In this document: one piece after another, positions 1 through 12,665 of the stretch
How positions within the stretch are numbered: the stretch's first letter is position 1
Layout: each line of letters begins with the position of its first letter
Assembly: GCA_033782935.1 (NCBI GenBank)
Contig: JAWQEG010001554.1
Span: 163,083 to 227,082 of the forward strand
DNA length: 64,000 nucleotides
Source of the DNA: Petrolisthes cinctipes
Lineage: Eukaryota; Arthropoda; Malacostraca; Decapoda; Porcellanidae
Direction: 5' to 3'
Made by a program: the position numbers and the translations under genes
Notes under the pieces: model-generated
The model's database searches: none
Told to the model about the DNA's origin: nothing
The model's input: only the letters and a program-made list of their open reading frames with translations

Positions 1-1860
1 CCGCAGTGTATGGACCTAGAGAAGTAAGAGCAGTTTAGTATTCCATCGGTATGTAATGAATGAATATAGTACAGTACTATCCTTTAAACAGAGGCTCAGT
101 AAATCACTTAGAGTGGATGGTAATGAGTAACAGAAGCCTGGGAAAACATTTGGTGGTCTTCAATAAGGGACTGAGTGTCAAATGTAATGGTCGATATAAG
201 TATTTATTCATTGTATAATGAGGGTCTGATTTATAGTCTGGTAGCGTGGACAACCCCAGACGGAGAGCCAAACAAGTATAATTTGAAGTCCATATGCCCT
301 GTAGTTAGTCTTGTTCATAGTACATAATAAAATGTAATTGCTAAAACTTTATCGAAGGTCCTGTACTGCATCTTGTTTTCTAAAGTACTGTATTTCTTCA
401 GGTACGGAGCAAGAATAAGCAGAACCTTGATGAGTGTGTCATTCAGTGTGAGATGAGCCGTATTGCTGCCTGTGGTGGTGAGCGGGTGAGGCGAGCAAGA
501 GACAAGCGCACCCGAGCTCTCAGTCATCAAATTGCTGGTGTGTTTCATGCTGCCATAAGAAAGAGCAAATACCCTGGATCACAGATTGACATATACGTGC
601 AGGTAACGTTTTAAAAATTACTATTTTACACAATACATATTAAACACTTAAACGCTGGCGTTCAGGAGCGTACCAGCTCTGTATTGCGGGCCTTTATCCC
701 GCACTCGCTCTCACGATGTAAGCAACACATTTGACTTCTAATAGCTTGTAAACCACACTCGCTACATGAATAAATGATACAGGATATTGAAGTACAAACC
801 CTTAGCTGTCTTCTGATGTGCCTGTGAAGACTAAATGGACATCTGTAGGATTAGTAGCCAGCTCAGAATGACTGCAACTCAAAATTTACTTTTACACTCT
901 ATTTACATATCTAAGTAGGTTTTCATGCTCTGATTTCGTTATAAAACATGTCAGAATCACATTTTTCAATACAACAATATGAAATATAATGTCACTGTCA
1001 TTTATACGTACCTACTGTATATGGTAATTACAGGAAAAGCAGAGTGCTAAAAATACATCCTCCCACCCTCACTGCTCTTGTCACACTGGCTGGTAGTGGC
1101 TGGCTGGACTTGGGCTAGTTCCTAGGGTCCCACAAAGAGTGTTGCTAGCGCACAAATTTTGAAAATGCGCTATCAACTTTGTTGTCACACACAGTCCTCC
1201 ACACTTGTTGGTGGTGTCACCCGCGGTTTAAACATTTAATATATGAATTAACAGCACAAAGGTTACAAACATTAGCTGTGTCTGTTGTCCTACTACAAAC
1301 AAATACTGAACATATTATATTAATATCTTACAATATCAATATGATCCAATACATACCTAATTGGGAAAGGATATTTTTGTACTGTAATAACACTTTTATG
1401 TTGGGGAACCTTACCCTAATATACTTGATACAGTAGTTTTACTATTTAATTATATAACGGCAATGGGTAATGAAACTTTTTTCTTGGGATGGTGTTGCAG
1501 GTGCTTCAGGAGGATGGTGGTGTGATGTCAGCATGTGTAAATGCCTCGACTCTGGCGTTGATCCATGCCGGAGTTGAGTTGTTGGACTACGTCACTTCGT
1601 GCACGGCCTCAATTAATAAACAAACAGCAATACTAGATGCTACAAATATGGAGGGACAGGCTGGGTGTGAAGTAACAGTTTCACTCCTTCCAAATAAAGG
1701 ATCCATTGTGTCACTGGACTCTTCTCACACAGTACACCGTGATCAGTTTGAAGCAGTAATGGATCTGGCCACAGCTGGGTGCCAACAAGTATACCAAGAA
1801 CTGTTTAGTCAGGTTGAAGCATATTTACAAGATAAGCATGCCATCATGTCACACAGATGA
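1..1860 (+). CDS. EXOSC4: EXOSC4/RRP41 exosome subunit, 3' part (5' end outside window)
   Basis: Three exons are visible: 1-23 (partial), 402-602 and 1501-1860, giving about 193 C-terminal residues. Donors GTAAGA and GTAACG and acceptors TTCAG and TTGCAG keep phase 0 throughout. The product is an RNase PH-fold subunit of the eukaryotic RNA exosome ring, which threads RNA for 3'-5' decay in nucleus and cytoplasm. Recognition rests on AVYGPRE, the CEM..R core, the SQIDIYVQVLQ.DGG motif, the ACVNA.TLAL.AG motif and the acidic-helix C-terminus typical of RRP41. Animal RRP41 subunits are catalytically inactive and serve structurally; that is family knowledge. The N-terminal ~50 residues lie to the left of the window. 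The 898-bp second intron (603-1500) holds a ~590-bp dispersed repeat. The gene is followed, same strand, by SVOP. Confidence 0.93.
640..1232 (+). repeat. ~590-bp dispersed element (copy 1) in EXOSC4 intron
   Basis: This stretch is homologous, in opposite orientation, to 40543-41376 in the FAM98 gene. Long shared blocks include the segment around CTAATAGCTTGTAAACCAC, the segment around AATTTACTTTTACACTCTAT and ATAAAACATGTCAGAATCAC. The ends carry weak inverted repeats resembling TTTAACC-CTT-CGCGGG. No transposase reading frame is seen, so it is probably a non-autonomous DNA element. This copy lacks the 211-bp insertion present in the other one and keeps a single TA at 916-917. Confidence 0.75.
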
Positions 1861-2331
1861 GGAGAGCTGGGCTGAATCATGGGGCCTTATAAAAATATAT
1901 TCGATAAGTGCAAATCATCTCACTTCAATCCCTTGATTGTTTAACCCAGGTACCAGAGATTTACTCATACACAGAAAATTGGTTGCCTATTCTACTTTTA
2001 TTTCTGTGCATTGACCTTGGAAATGAATCTGGGGACTCCCAAACCAAAAACAGTATATTGATATTTTCAATAATTTGGAGCCACCAGTTGATTTTCAAGG
2101 TCCAAGTACATAAGGAAAGAAGTGGTATCGGTGACCACAAGTGTACCTATCTTCATATCACAACATACAGTATTTTACAAAAACCCCTCTAGGAACTTTA
2201 TTAATTGATCCCATCACCTAGGCTCCATCGGGCAAGAAATCAGTTGTCCCATTCACGGTGGAGTAGAGACCTTGCTTTGCAATCCCATGATGAGCGACTC
2301 AGGGCCATAGCATGGCATCACCACTGTGAAT

Positions 2332-2460
2332 GGGCCGTATGCAAAAACATTCGTGGTGTTGATGTTGGTGTGGTAACGGTATGACAACTCCATATACAAA
2401 CAACAGAGCCATTGTACTGGTACCACACCATTGTCAACACCATGGATGATCTTGCACATG
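2332..2460. repeat. Foldback hairpin element, copy 1 (diverged)
   Basis: Near-perfect inverted arms: the left arm begins GGGCCGTATGCAAAAACATT and the right arm ends with its approximate complement (GATGATCTTGCACATG), with GAGCC/CTC-flanked loop material in the middle. The same palindrome recurs at 3811-3943, 16184-16318 and 34551-34684. No coding capacity, so this is a MITE-like or foldback family. Confidence 0.75.
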
Positions 2461-3810
2461 ACATAATGAATTACTAAAGAATGGACATTGATTTTTGTAA
2501 TTTGGGGTTTGTTATGATACATTGATTACAGATATTTAAAGTCTGTTATTAAGGGCAGTGAAAGAGCTTTGCTGATTACCAATGCAGTACAATCAGTCGT
2601 CTGACATGTATAGAATGTTTGTGAAAAAAACGTAGTGTCTGTAACTGATGATTACCTCCCACAACCAGAAAAGAGGGACTGCATTGTATTGTGTCATTTA
2701 TATTTTATGAATAATTTGTAGGCCTACATTAATTACAATAAAGTGTCTAGGAGCTAATTTAAATTTTATTATTCCCTGCTACCATGTATTCAAGTTGATA
2801 TATGTTGTGTGCTTGTGTAAAATCTCTGTACCAGAATAAGAAATAAATCTTAGCCCATTGCAGCATTCATTGGTGTCATGATTAGGTGCTCTGTAAAATC
2901 CACTATTGCAAGAAGCAATGGGCCGAAAAAAACATGAAAATGTGAATCAGAGTTCAGATTTTCTGATCGTAGAAATAAAAAAATGCAAATAAATGGTAAT
3001 CCCTGTATTAAAGGATGACACATGTACAGGCAACACAACAAAATCAAACAGATAAGACCAAAGTAAAAGTGTATAACAAATTCTGCAGTTTACAAAATAT
3101 TGAGGCCATTATCATTCAGTACTTGCAAAATAATTGCAAACTTGGTAGAAAAGTCGGAAAATCAAACAACTTTGTAGTAGTTACCGATTTTTTTTTCTAT
3201 TCTGTCATGTCCTGCCGTTATTCAGTGCTACTTTTACCATTATTTTGGGGAATACTGAGTCATTAATAAAAGAGAATCGCTTGTTTGGATTTCCTGGAGG
3301 CCAATTCAACCATCACATCCATTAATTAAGACTATTATTAAGTGGTTGGTTGAGTACTTGAGTGGTTGATAATTATAGTTCCTGTGTCCCGTTCAGTTCT
3401 CATCCTTCTGGCTTAAATTATTAATATTTAAAAAGAAGTAAACAACATAACAAACGTATAAAGAAAAATATCCCAAAAAGTTAAACAAGATTAGAGGTAG
3501 TATAATTTGTTTTTGTCTGTAAATAGCGACAATATTATCACACATTAATAGACAAATAGACAAATAATGAAGTCAGGATGAAGTGTTTCGAACATGTAGA
3601 TATATGAGTCTGACAAGTGACAGCAGAAGAAACCAACGAGACCACATCCTTACTTTATTATTGGTATTATCATTATCACTATTATCATTGTTATCTTGAC
3701 GTGGTGAGAGGTGAATATCATTTATATAAGGTATAAAGTATTCAAGGAGATCACAATGAAGTGCTAAATGATGTAGATTATTGATATTATTTGTTGTGTT
3801 TAGTTTTGTT

Positions 3811-3943
3811 GGGGCCATATTCAAGAACGTTTGTGGTGCATACGATGGCGTGGTACCGATACGATGGCTCCATAAACAAACAACAGAGCCGTCGTACAGT
3901 ACCATACCATCGTATACACCACGGATGTTCTTGAATACGGCCC
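3811..3943. repeat. Foldback hairpin element, copy 2 (cleanest)
   Basis: The termini are GGGGCCATATTCAAGAAC and GTTCTTGAATACGGCCC. Both arms contain the motif ACGATGG..TGGTACC.ATACGATGG, and a short loop (TCCATAAACAAACAACAGAGC) separates them. Almost the whole 133 bp is self-complementary, so it would form a long hairpin. Confidence 0.85.
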
Positions 3944-4481
3944 AAAGTTGATTCCATGGTTCCCTCTGGCTGGATGACATGTTGAGAGAAAACCTGTAAC
4001 ATAGCTTACGTATAGAATAAATTACTTTTTGCATGTATTTGGCAAGTGGTTAGAAATATCTGACGGGTTTTAAGCCAGTTGTGTTGGTTGTAGAGAGATA
4101 ATACACAGGTTTGTAATGAAGTATGTACTGTAGTTGTATTAATTGAGGAGATTTGAATGCCATGGCAAGTAGTTAACTCACAGGGTATTTGTGAAGAAAA
4201 TGTCCATTTATTTTCCCCATTGTTTTTTAGGTTATTCATACATATTTGTTGTAGTTCTAGTTTATTTTGTTACTATTGGGCATTAATGTACTCTTACCTA
4301 AATAATAACATGATTAATACTCTATTAGGACTGGGGCAACTTTTACACTTTTGTTTTGGTATCATGCAAGAATACATTATTACATCAATAATATTTTGTT
4401 CTATATGAATATAAATTTAATAGTAATATACTGTATATTGAAGTATTACCGGATGTCATCAATTGTTTTAGGAATGTCAAG

Positions 4482-7400
4482 ATGAGTGGGAAGGTCAGGG
4501 CAACTTATAATGAACTGGATGGAGAGAACAAAAGTTTTGATGGGGCTGGGAGCTCCTCTGATTCAGCTCCACCGTCCCTTCCTTCACTCGACCCAGGGGC
4601 ACAAATTGAGATGTCAGCTGCTGTAGCCGGAGTTGTGCCGGATGGTGAGTGAGAATTTCGGTATTTTTACTGGCCAACTTTCAGCTCTGTTAATCATCAT
4701 CATCAGTACCCCATATACTTATTTCAAGGGGTGGAGGGCTCCAAGGCCAGGGTTATAATAATTAGATTAATGCAAAGAGAAGGACAGAATACTGAGAGTT
4801 GTAAAGAAATGGATCACATTCATATTTACTCCCCTTCTCAAGCCGGCCAAGTCTGATAATTGTGACTTGTGTTATGACAAATCCCACAATGAGGTGCTCC
4901 CAGAATTAAATGGGGCAACAGCATTATGAAATGAAGTATTGAGTATAAGAATTATCCTCCTATCTCTGACTTACAGACACCTTCACTGTGGATCAGGCTG
5001 TCAATGCACTTGGTTTTGGAAAGTTCCAGGTGAGGTCACAATTTTACTGTACAGTAATGTAAATTGTTTCAACCTTACAATTGTTGCTTGTAGGCTACCA
5101 TACTCCTTTGTTAGAACAAGGGTAATAAAAAACCATATATAATTGTTTTTATCCAAAGCTATGAATCTTTCTCTTTTGTATTGAATACCGTACAATAATT
5201 GGGTTGTGTACAGGTGAAGCTGTCTCTTATCACCGGTCTGTGCTGGATGGCTGACTCCATGGAGATGATGATCCTGGCCATCCTTGGTCCAGCACTACAC
5301 TGTCACTGGCACCTCCCAGAGTGGAAACAGGCCTTCCTCACTACTGCTGTTTTCATAGGTTAGTACAGTATGTAGAAAATTACACTCTGCCATATATATT
5401 TTGATGCTGTCATTGTTTTGGGTACCATTTCACAGCGACATATGCACATTATGCACTTCGTAGTAGTATCATTAAAATTTCATCAACACAAATCTAATTA
5501 TAGAGTAGCCTCCTGTAAATACTGTACGTACTTTCCAACAGGAATGATGCTGAGCTCAGCATTCTGGGGCCACCTGTCAGATAAATATGGTCGGAAGCGT
5601 TCACTACGGATGGCTGGAGTGCTCTTGGCATACTGGGGACTGTTGAGTGCCTTTGCTCCCACGTATACCTGGATTGTCCTTCTACGTGGACTGGTTGGAT
5701 TTGCCATTGGCTGTGTACCTCAGTCGTAAGTTTGGCAAGCGAACACTCTTGCAGTGGTTGTTTCAGTACTGTACTGTAGTGTATGGAACACAGATATACC
5801 ATATATTTTCTTCTTCCCCTTCATTTAATCCTCAGCTGCATTGACTTTACATATTAATGGTGGAAAATGCATTCATAAATATATGTACAATAGTCATGGG
5901 TTTGATTATAGCAAAACTGTAGTATCAATAGAGGATGGTGTGAGCAAAATTATTTCTGTAGATGTATCATATCTACAATACATGTACTGTACATTGTTCT
6001 AGCATTGAATATTAGGATTTCATGGGTCATACTTTATTATTAAATTACGTCTTTAAGGAAAAGCTCTTCTTTGTTCAATACATATTATTATACAATGCAA
6101 ATTGAGTGACAAAAAGCCTTTTCCTCAAAGAAGTTTAATAATACCACCCCAAGTCATCATATTTCTTTTGCCTGCAGTGTGACTCTGTATGCTGAGTTCC
6201 TGCCAGCACACCAGCGAGGCAAATGTGTTGTGCTGCTTGATGTGAGTCCCTCTATACACATCCCTTTTGTAATCTTCTTGTTTACCATTCTGTTTCATTG
6301 TAACTTAGTTCCATATTATCTTGGTTGCTTGGGACTGGTTTGCCTCTCTCATAAGCCTTTATCTATCTATAGCTCCGACGCCTCGTTCCTTCCGGGAACT
6401 CCGCCCAAGGGGGTGGCCACGGCAGAAGTGTCTCCAGTTCTCCTTGTTCCAACACTCCCTCCTTACTTGTTCAAGCCCTACTCTGCCCCTCACGTTTCTC
6501 TCCTTTACATACTCTTCCACTCTGTTCTGCCATCTGACCGGAGGTCTGCCTCTCACACCAGGTCCCACAACTTCACTTCCATACACCTTCTTTACAAATT
6601 CCTCGCCTTGCATTCTCTCCACATGTCCAAACCATCTCAGTGTATCACGTTTCACTCTCTCAACCACTCCACACTCAATGCCAATTGCCTTCTCACTCAT
6701 ACCACATCTCTCATACACACTCTCATTACTTTCTCCATCCCATCTAGTAAGTCCACATGCTCCTCTCAAGTAACTCATTTCCACAGCACCTATTCTAGAC
6801 TGATGCGCCCTACTCCATGTCCATGTCTCCGACGCATATGTCAGTGTTGGCAGGATTATACTATTTTGTAGTCCCCTTTTCACTTCCATACTCACACTTC
6901 TACCCTTCATAATCCTCCCCAGTGATCCTATGACCTGTCTACCCTTCACTGCTCTCTCCCTAATTTCTCCTTCCATACTTCCATGTTTACACATAACTGT
7001 ACCCAGGTACTTAAACTCCTTCACTTCCTCCATCCTTTCGCCCCTCAAGAGTTATCTCACACTTCGTCCCAGTTGGTACAGCCACTCTGTAGGGTGTAGC
7101 AAAGTCAATCACTTCAGTTTCTGCTCTTTCAAATACCATCACTTTACTTTTACCCACATTCACCTTCAGTTTCCTTCGTTTACACACAGACTGAAATTCG
7201 TCCACCACTCTCTGTAAATTCCTTTCATTCTCAGCCATCAACACAGTGTCATCCGCAAACAAACTTGCCACCAGGGACCAATTTGCTTCATTCAGCCTCA
7301 ACTTCACCCCCAGACCATTCACTTTGGCTTTCACCTCTCTCATACAACCATCCATATATATATTGAACAACCATGGTGACATAACACACCCCTGTCTCAG

Positions 7401-10400
7401 CCCTACACTAATACTAAAACTCTCACTTAGATCACCCTCTACCCGTACACATGCTTTTGCATCTGCATAAAAAGCCTCAATGCCTTTATGACTGCATAAA
7501 ATATACGGCACAGGAGGAATGTTATTAGAAAGGTACTTCATGATATAGTTTTTTATATAATCTAATGTAAATTTTTCATTACAACCAGTATATTATTTTT
7601 TTCCTTATATTTCACATTAGAGTAAAAAAAGGCTACTCAGAAAAGTTATTAAAGGTATGTTTGTTAATTATGTTATTGATATATAACCTTGATTAATAGT
7701 ATAAATATTGTTGTCATATACTGTATATGTGTTGGTTTACAGTGTTTCTGGGCAATGGGGGCATGTGCTGAGGTAATTCTGGCCTTGTGGGTGATGCCAA
7801 CCTTAGGCTGGAGTGGACTACTGGCTCTATCCATCATCCCCCTTGTACTATTTGTTATTGTCTGTCAGGTAAGCTTTGCATACCATATTACTCATATGTA
7901 AGTACAGTAATCCCCGAATATAAGCTGCATGTTGCGTTAAGAAACTATTTTATGAAAATCAAGCTGAGTACCAATCATTAACTGGACCTCATCTTGATAC
8001 TTGATATAGCATTCGTTAGAAAATAATTACTGTGGTTATGATTCAGTCATTTGACATACAGTACAGTACTATAATAATTAATGTGATGAATATATTCATG
8101 TGGTGATAGAGGCATATAAGAGGGATTATGAGGGACATTATAAATGGTTGAAGCTAAAGAACTTGTGCATGATAAGCAGAAGTGGAAAAGATTCAATAGG
8201 AGCAAGTATCAATCTTTGAAAGTAGACAAAAATCAGCAGTTGTCCAATGCCCAGTGTTTGCATGCAGGGTAGAATGGCCTCCTGCCCCACAGACTCCAGG
8301 TACGCTCTGGTTGCAGTGAAAAAACAAATTGAAATAAAGGAGGGTCTGGCCCTATATGCCTGGGCTACCGAAGCACATCCCAGGGAGATGGGACCAGAGC
8401 TTACTGGACCAGGGAGTCTGGGGGGCTCCGACTGCCAGAGAGATTGGGGGGAAGGTCTTTGATCCCACAGCCAGTGCGTTGGCCCAAGTCCACATTACCA
8501 CAAGAGCTACAAGTGGGGCTGCACCTTCCATGAGACCAGTCCTGAAGGGACCTTAAAGGGAGAGGGAGTTTAGACTGCTGCATGCAAAGGGATAAGGCAC
8601 CCCCATGTGTTGGCAGTCCACACAGCAGTGGGGAGAAAAAAACTCCGGTTCCAGAACACCTCATGTGGATTTATATTAATCCATGTGGGCAGATCTCGTC
8701 AAATCCACTAGAAAGTGACCAGATCTTACAATAATTTATTTTCTAGCCCTGTGGGGGATGGCTAGTATTCACAGAGAATAAAGTCAGCCCCCCTGGGCAA
8801 CTCGTGAGATTGTATATAATTATGGGCAACTTTAACAAGGACAGATATTGGACAGTACAAAACCAGGCTTTGTAGTGTTGTCTAGTAACAAAAATATCTG
8901 TGTAATATATACCAAATGTGATGTTCCAGTGGCTGCCAGAGAGTGCTAGGTTTCATGCTGCCTCAGGAGACTCAGAGAAGGCCATGGCTACATTGCAGAA
9001 GATTGCTGAGGAGAATGGTAAGTTTAATGTTTTCAAAATAAATTTTCTTCTTTATTAGTTAACCTAGCATCACTTTCTTATTATTTCTCTTTCATTATGA
9101 AGATTAGGTGAAAAATCTGAGCATCACACTTCTATCATCGGTTATCTTATTATTCAGTGTGAAACCATTGAATCTTTAGTCATCTGGTGGACAGTTCTAC
9201 ATCTGGTAACCGTGTTTAGGAATCCTTGCAGGAGGGAGATGCATCTGGCTTATTATCATCCCATTCTCAAAGAGTTTTGCTCTGATCTTTGTTTGATCTA
9301 GCACTCTGATTTTTCTGTAACAGAATTTAAATAATGGACCTTTTCATTGTTTGAGAAGTGAAAAGCAGCAATTCTTTATGTTCTCCTTGACTCTTAGGGA
9401 AACCAATGTTGCTTGGTCGCCTGATTGTGGATGATGTGGCCCAGATGAACCGAGGCCGCATCCGTGATCTGTTGGTACCAGACCTCAAATGGACAACTCT
9501 CCTTCTCTGGTTTATATGGTCAGTCACTTTATATATCTATAGATGTCACACCTCACTTCTAGAAACTCCCTCTGAGAAGAGCCTCCAGTTCTTGCTCATT
9601 AAAGCCCTCCACGTCCACTCACATTTCTCTCATTTATATCCTCCTCTATCCTGTTCATTCATCTTCCTGGTGGTCTATCTCACACCAGGCCCCTCAGTCT
9701 CACTCTTGTACATTTTCTTAAATAGTGAACAAACTACATAGGTGTAATAGGCTTCCCCCTCTCGATTACTCCACACTCAACATCCACCTCATATGCTTCT
9801 TTATTTCATTCACATGCTCCTCTCAGTTAGTTCACTCAGAAAGCTTGATAATAATTTATCTTTAACATATTACCACACAATAATGGAAGCACTTAACAAC
9901 TTTGAGAGTGTTGCATTGGGAAGTAAAAGAAATATTGAGCTATACAAGTACAAAGTTAAATTTAAATTTGAATTCAATTATTGAGTTGAAAATGACTAAT
10001 TCATTGCAATATTCCTGCACTACATTAATGCCTTGTGCCAGGAGCCATGCGGTCAATAGGTTACTGTACAACTCTTTTATTTCTTACAGGTCATCATGTG
10101 CATTCTGCTACTATGGTATTGTGTTAATGACAACAGAACTATTTGAAGCTCAGGGCAGCCTTTGCTCCATCTCCGGCACTGATCCTGCCTTTACCTGCAC
10201 TGCTGACTGCCGCCCACTCTCTTCCAGTGACTACCTCGACCTTCTCTGGACAACACTGGCAGAATTTCCAGGTACAATAATTAAATAATATATGGATAAG
10301 AAGAGAATGGGGATAGTAAAAATTAGAAGATAACATGCCTTGACAAAATAAATGTTGGCTTAAATTTTCAGTACTCTGTGTAGGTCTACTGTATTATGTT

Positions 10401-11647
10401 GTAAGTAACCTACTGTATATCCTGTTTTCTTCAGTTTCAAAATCAGACCAATGGTTTGCTTTGTTTTTCATTCTATGAGGTAGTTTTTTGTTGAAAGTTT
10501 TCAAGAGATTACTTGGGTTTAGTTAACACTTGTTTTGTATCATTATAAAATAAGCTATAATTTTGTTACTTCAGTAATGTTCAGCAAAATACAATCACTG
10601 AAACAGCAAACTCTTTTAATTAATTTAGTGATTTTTAATTAATATTACTGGTGTGTGTGGTCAGGTATTTTCTTCACCATCCTGGTCATAGAGCGACTGG
10701 GGAGGAAGACAACAATGGCACTTGAGTTTGGCATCTTTGTTGTAGCTGTTGTCCTTCTCTTCATCTGCACCTCAAAGTGAGTTGCATCTTATTATGACAT
10801 TCATATATACATATTCTTTAGTCATTTCAAACATCCTTTGCACATACTGTACATTACATGCATTTTGATCAAAGGAAATATACTTGGTGTGAGATGAAGA
10901 CACCCCTGCTATGATGGCTGGATGTAATTAGGAGATAAAAACTTTATGGTAAAGGTTATGAATTTTATTTTCTTACCAGTCGGACGTGGCTAACCATTAT
11001 CCTGTTTGTGGCAAGAGGCATCATCTCTGGAGTGTTTCAGGCTGCTTATGTTTATACACCAGAGGTGGGTTTATATTTTGCACTCTTATATTAATCTTTC
11101 ATAGTTTTCAACCCCTTCTATTTAAATTTGTTTTTTTATTGGGACCGGAGCATACTGGGGGTCGGTATTCTTCATCAAGCTCCACTTGGAGGTTGGGGGA
11201 GCTGAGACTTTGTGGGTTTAAAAGGGAGAGAAAATATGAGTGTTACCCATTTCATTGGGTATGCTGTCCTTTTCTTTGCTTATTTCTTTTTTTCAATTTT
11301 CCACCTTGGAGCCCCCTACCTCATGAATAAGAGAAATACAGTACTGTATAGAGCTCAACCTTTTGCCCGTGTATACCTCCCACTCTACTCATACACTACA
11401 CAGTATAAGGATGGAATATAACAAAGTTGTTTTCTGACAGGTGTACCCTACATCTCTACGAGCAGTGGGAGTTGGCACATGCTCTGGTATGGCTCGTTTC
11501 GGTGCCATGCTCACTCCTGTTATTGCCCAAGTTCTCATTCGCACCTCTGTTCACCTTGCCACTGCTACATATGGTCTTGTTGCCATTATGGCTATAGCTG
11601 CAGCCCTCCTCCTTCCTATTGAAACACGTGGACGTGCTATGACATGA
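4482..11647 (+). CDS. SVOP: Synaptic vesicle 2-related protein (SVOP), MFS transporter
   Basis: Twelve coding exons join in phase: 4482-4644, 4977-5029, 5214-5358, 5542-5725, 6178-6241, 7743-7868, 8930-9017, 9398-9518, 10090-10271, 10665-10776, 10980-11064, 11441-11647. The product has 509 residues (human SVOP about 548). It is a 12-TM major facilitator protein of synaptic vesicles whose substrate is not firmly established. Visible features: N-terminal acidic/Ser-rich tail, [16 protein letters not shown] entering TM1, MFS motif A ([12 protein letters not shown], about 129-140), the [23 protein letters not shown] stretch around TM4-5, the WLPESAR loop, [11 protein letters not shown], the second-half ERLGRK motif (385-390), [18 protein letters not shown] and a PIETRGR ending. 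All donors are GT, one of them the weaker GTCAGT at 9519. Intron 5 carries a truncated LINE. The start is the first ATG after an acceptor-like site; an upstream noncoding exon is likely. Confidence 0.95.
4690..4880 (-). repeat. LINE 3'-end fragment with (GAT)n tail, in SVOP intron 1
   Basis: On the minus strand it ends in a (TGATGA) tail (plus-strand ATCATCATCAGTACCCC). The body matches the 3' untranslated region of the element at 19178-19770, including the AAGGACAGAATAC block and the TTCACTCCCCTTCTCAA-like block. It is a 5'-truncated retrocopy. Confidence 0.65.
6345..7541 (-). mobile_element. 5'-truncated non-LTR retrotransposon (reverse transcriptase part) in SVOP intron 5
   Basis: Minus-strand frames 7541-7011 and 7048-6359 together encode the second half of a LINE reverse transcriptase. 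The first contains LRQGC-MSP-LFN and the catalytic [10 protein letters not shown] block, then [13 protein letters not shown]. The second contains [23 protein letters not shown] and RGRPPVRW, ending with a stop in a short (TAGA)n-like tail. A single frameshift near 7030-7050 separates them, and the endonuclease and 5' part are absent. So it is a dead, 5'-truncated insertion, antisense to SVOP. Related decayed pieces lie at 9533-9850, 39845-40150 and 44926-45715. Confidence 0.88.
8230..8850. other. Unidentified low-AT segment in SVOP intron 6
   Basis: This part of the intron is clearly richer in G and C than its surroundings and looks like an inserted repeat (direct GCATGCAGGG / GCATGCAAAGG, CCACACAGCAGTGGGGAG). 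No frame resembles a known protein, and I could not match it to the other repeat families in the window. Confidence 0.35.
9533..9850 (-). repeat. Decayed LINE 3' fragment in SVOP intron 8
   Basis: Reading from the ATCTATAG tail, the sequence parallels 6360-6780: the GAAACTCC, CTCCAGTTCT, CACACCAGG.CCC and ATTACTCCACACTCAA blocks occur in the same order. It is a shorter and more diverged copy of the LINE in intron 5, in the same orientation. Confidence 0.6.
11130..11335 (+). repeat. LINE 3'-UTR fragment of the (GAT)n-tailed family in SVOP intron 11
   Basis: Shares the ordered blocks ACTTGGAGG, GGGTTTAAAAGGGAGAG, ACCCATTTCATTGGGTATGCTGTCCTTTTC and CTTGGAGCCCCCTACC with the reverse complement of 19178-19400. 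The terminal (GAT)n is missing or mutated to CATGAATAAG. Confidence 0.55.
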
Positions 11648-12194
11648 GCCCCAGGTATAGTATCCTGTATATGGATAAACATGAGATGTTAGTGGCCATA
11701 ATCTGAGGTTTGTGGCTGTTTTGTTATATGCTGTAGCAGATAAATAGAGTAAATTTCAAATTTTTTATTGAATCAGTATACAAAGTTTGAAAATATTTAT
11801 ATTTATAAATAATATTTTTTTAAACATGAATACTCATGATAATGCGGGAGAACAAATTTTTTTTTAATCATCTTGACTTCCATGTTGTACATAAAATGTT
11901 TGTGTGCCGATGAGGAAGTACTGTACATGTACTGCAATATGTAATCTGCATACCAAAATAGATGCAAAATTGTATTTATTAATTGTCTAGAAACATTGTT
12001 GCCATTTCTCAACTAATCTTTACCAAATAATACACACAAGTTAAACATGATTCCCAGAATTTTGGATGAACAAAGAAACCTTGAGTCCTACCTCCCTCTT
12101 TAGTAATATCTCTAGCAGATTAGGCCCACAATAGGCCCATTTCAATAGTTTTTAGATTTAAGTTATGGTTGTTGTGGGTGCTGCACAGAGACAT

Positions 12195-12200
12195 AATAAA
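12195..12200 (+). promoter_or_regulatory. Candidate SVOP polyadenylation signal AATAAA
   Basis: First canonical hexamer after the SVOP stop codon, about 550 bases downstream. Another hexamer lies at 13249-13254, so 3'-UTR length is uncertain. Confidence 0.4.
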
Positions 12201-12364
12201 AGACTGTGTCTAGCTTGGTTGAGTCAATATCAGATAGTTATTATTACTTTTATGTAAAGGTTTTCTTATAGTATTGTATAGAGGAAATCTCTGCTGTTTG
12301 ACCATTCTTTTATTGACTATATACAAAAAAGAGAAGGCTGGGTTAACTTAATTTTCCAGAATTT

Positions 12365-12665
12365 AAAGATGTACTTGATGAGGTACTACACAAGAGATGG
12401 TTATGAATTTCAAATACAGAGGAGGGTTAAAGGGAAACCTATTTAAATGGGTAGAAGGCTATTTAACAGATAGAAAGATGAGAACTGTAACTGGATATGT
12501 GAAGTCAGGATAGTGAGTGGTTAACAACGGAGTCCCACAAGAATCAATTCTGGCACCTAGAATGTCCTTAGTGTCCATAAATAGTATGATGGAAAACATT
12601 AACAGCTATGTAAGTTTGTTTCCGGATGATTAAAAAATCATGAGAAAAATAAGAAGAGGAAGGCT
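12365..12665 (+). mobile_element. Degenerate CR1/Jockey-type reverse transcriptase fragment
   Basis: Across shifting frames one can read VLDEVLHKR, GNLFKWVEGYLTDRKMRT, then NNGVPQESILAP and MMENINSYVSLFPDD. The order matches the RT palm of CR1-like LINEs, whose usual catalytic FADD is here FPDD followed by a stop. It is a fossil with several stops and frameshifts. Confidence 0.75.

Larger units (their letters stand above)
1861..4481. other. Intergenic: EXOSC4 3' region to SVOP start
   Basis: AT-rich DNA without a recognisable gene. It holds candidate EXOSC4 polyadenylation signals (AATAAA at 2737-2742 and 2842-2847) and two foldback hairpin elements (2332-2460 and 3811-3943). A splice-acceptor-like TTTTAG at 4466-4471, ten bases before the SVOP start codon, suggests that SVOP has at least one upstream noncoding exon here, which I could not place. 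Confidence 0.6.

Noticed and set aside
3573..4034. 153-residue minus-strand frame
   Set aside because: Runs through the foldback hairpin at 3811-3943; low-complexity Asn/Asp part comes from an ATTATC repeat.
5494..5802. Minus-strand frames opposite SVOP exon 4
   Set aside because: Antisense of a well-supported exon without family resemblance.
6179..6871. 230-residue plus-strand frame continuing from SVOP exon 5
   Set aside because: It reads through the GTGAGT donor at 6242 into the antisense of the LINE; the next true exon at 7743 restores the SVOP sequence in phase.
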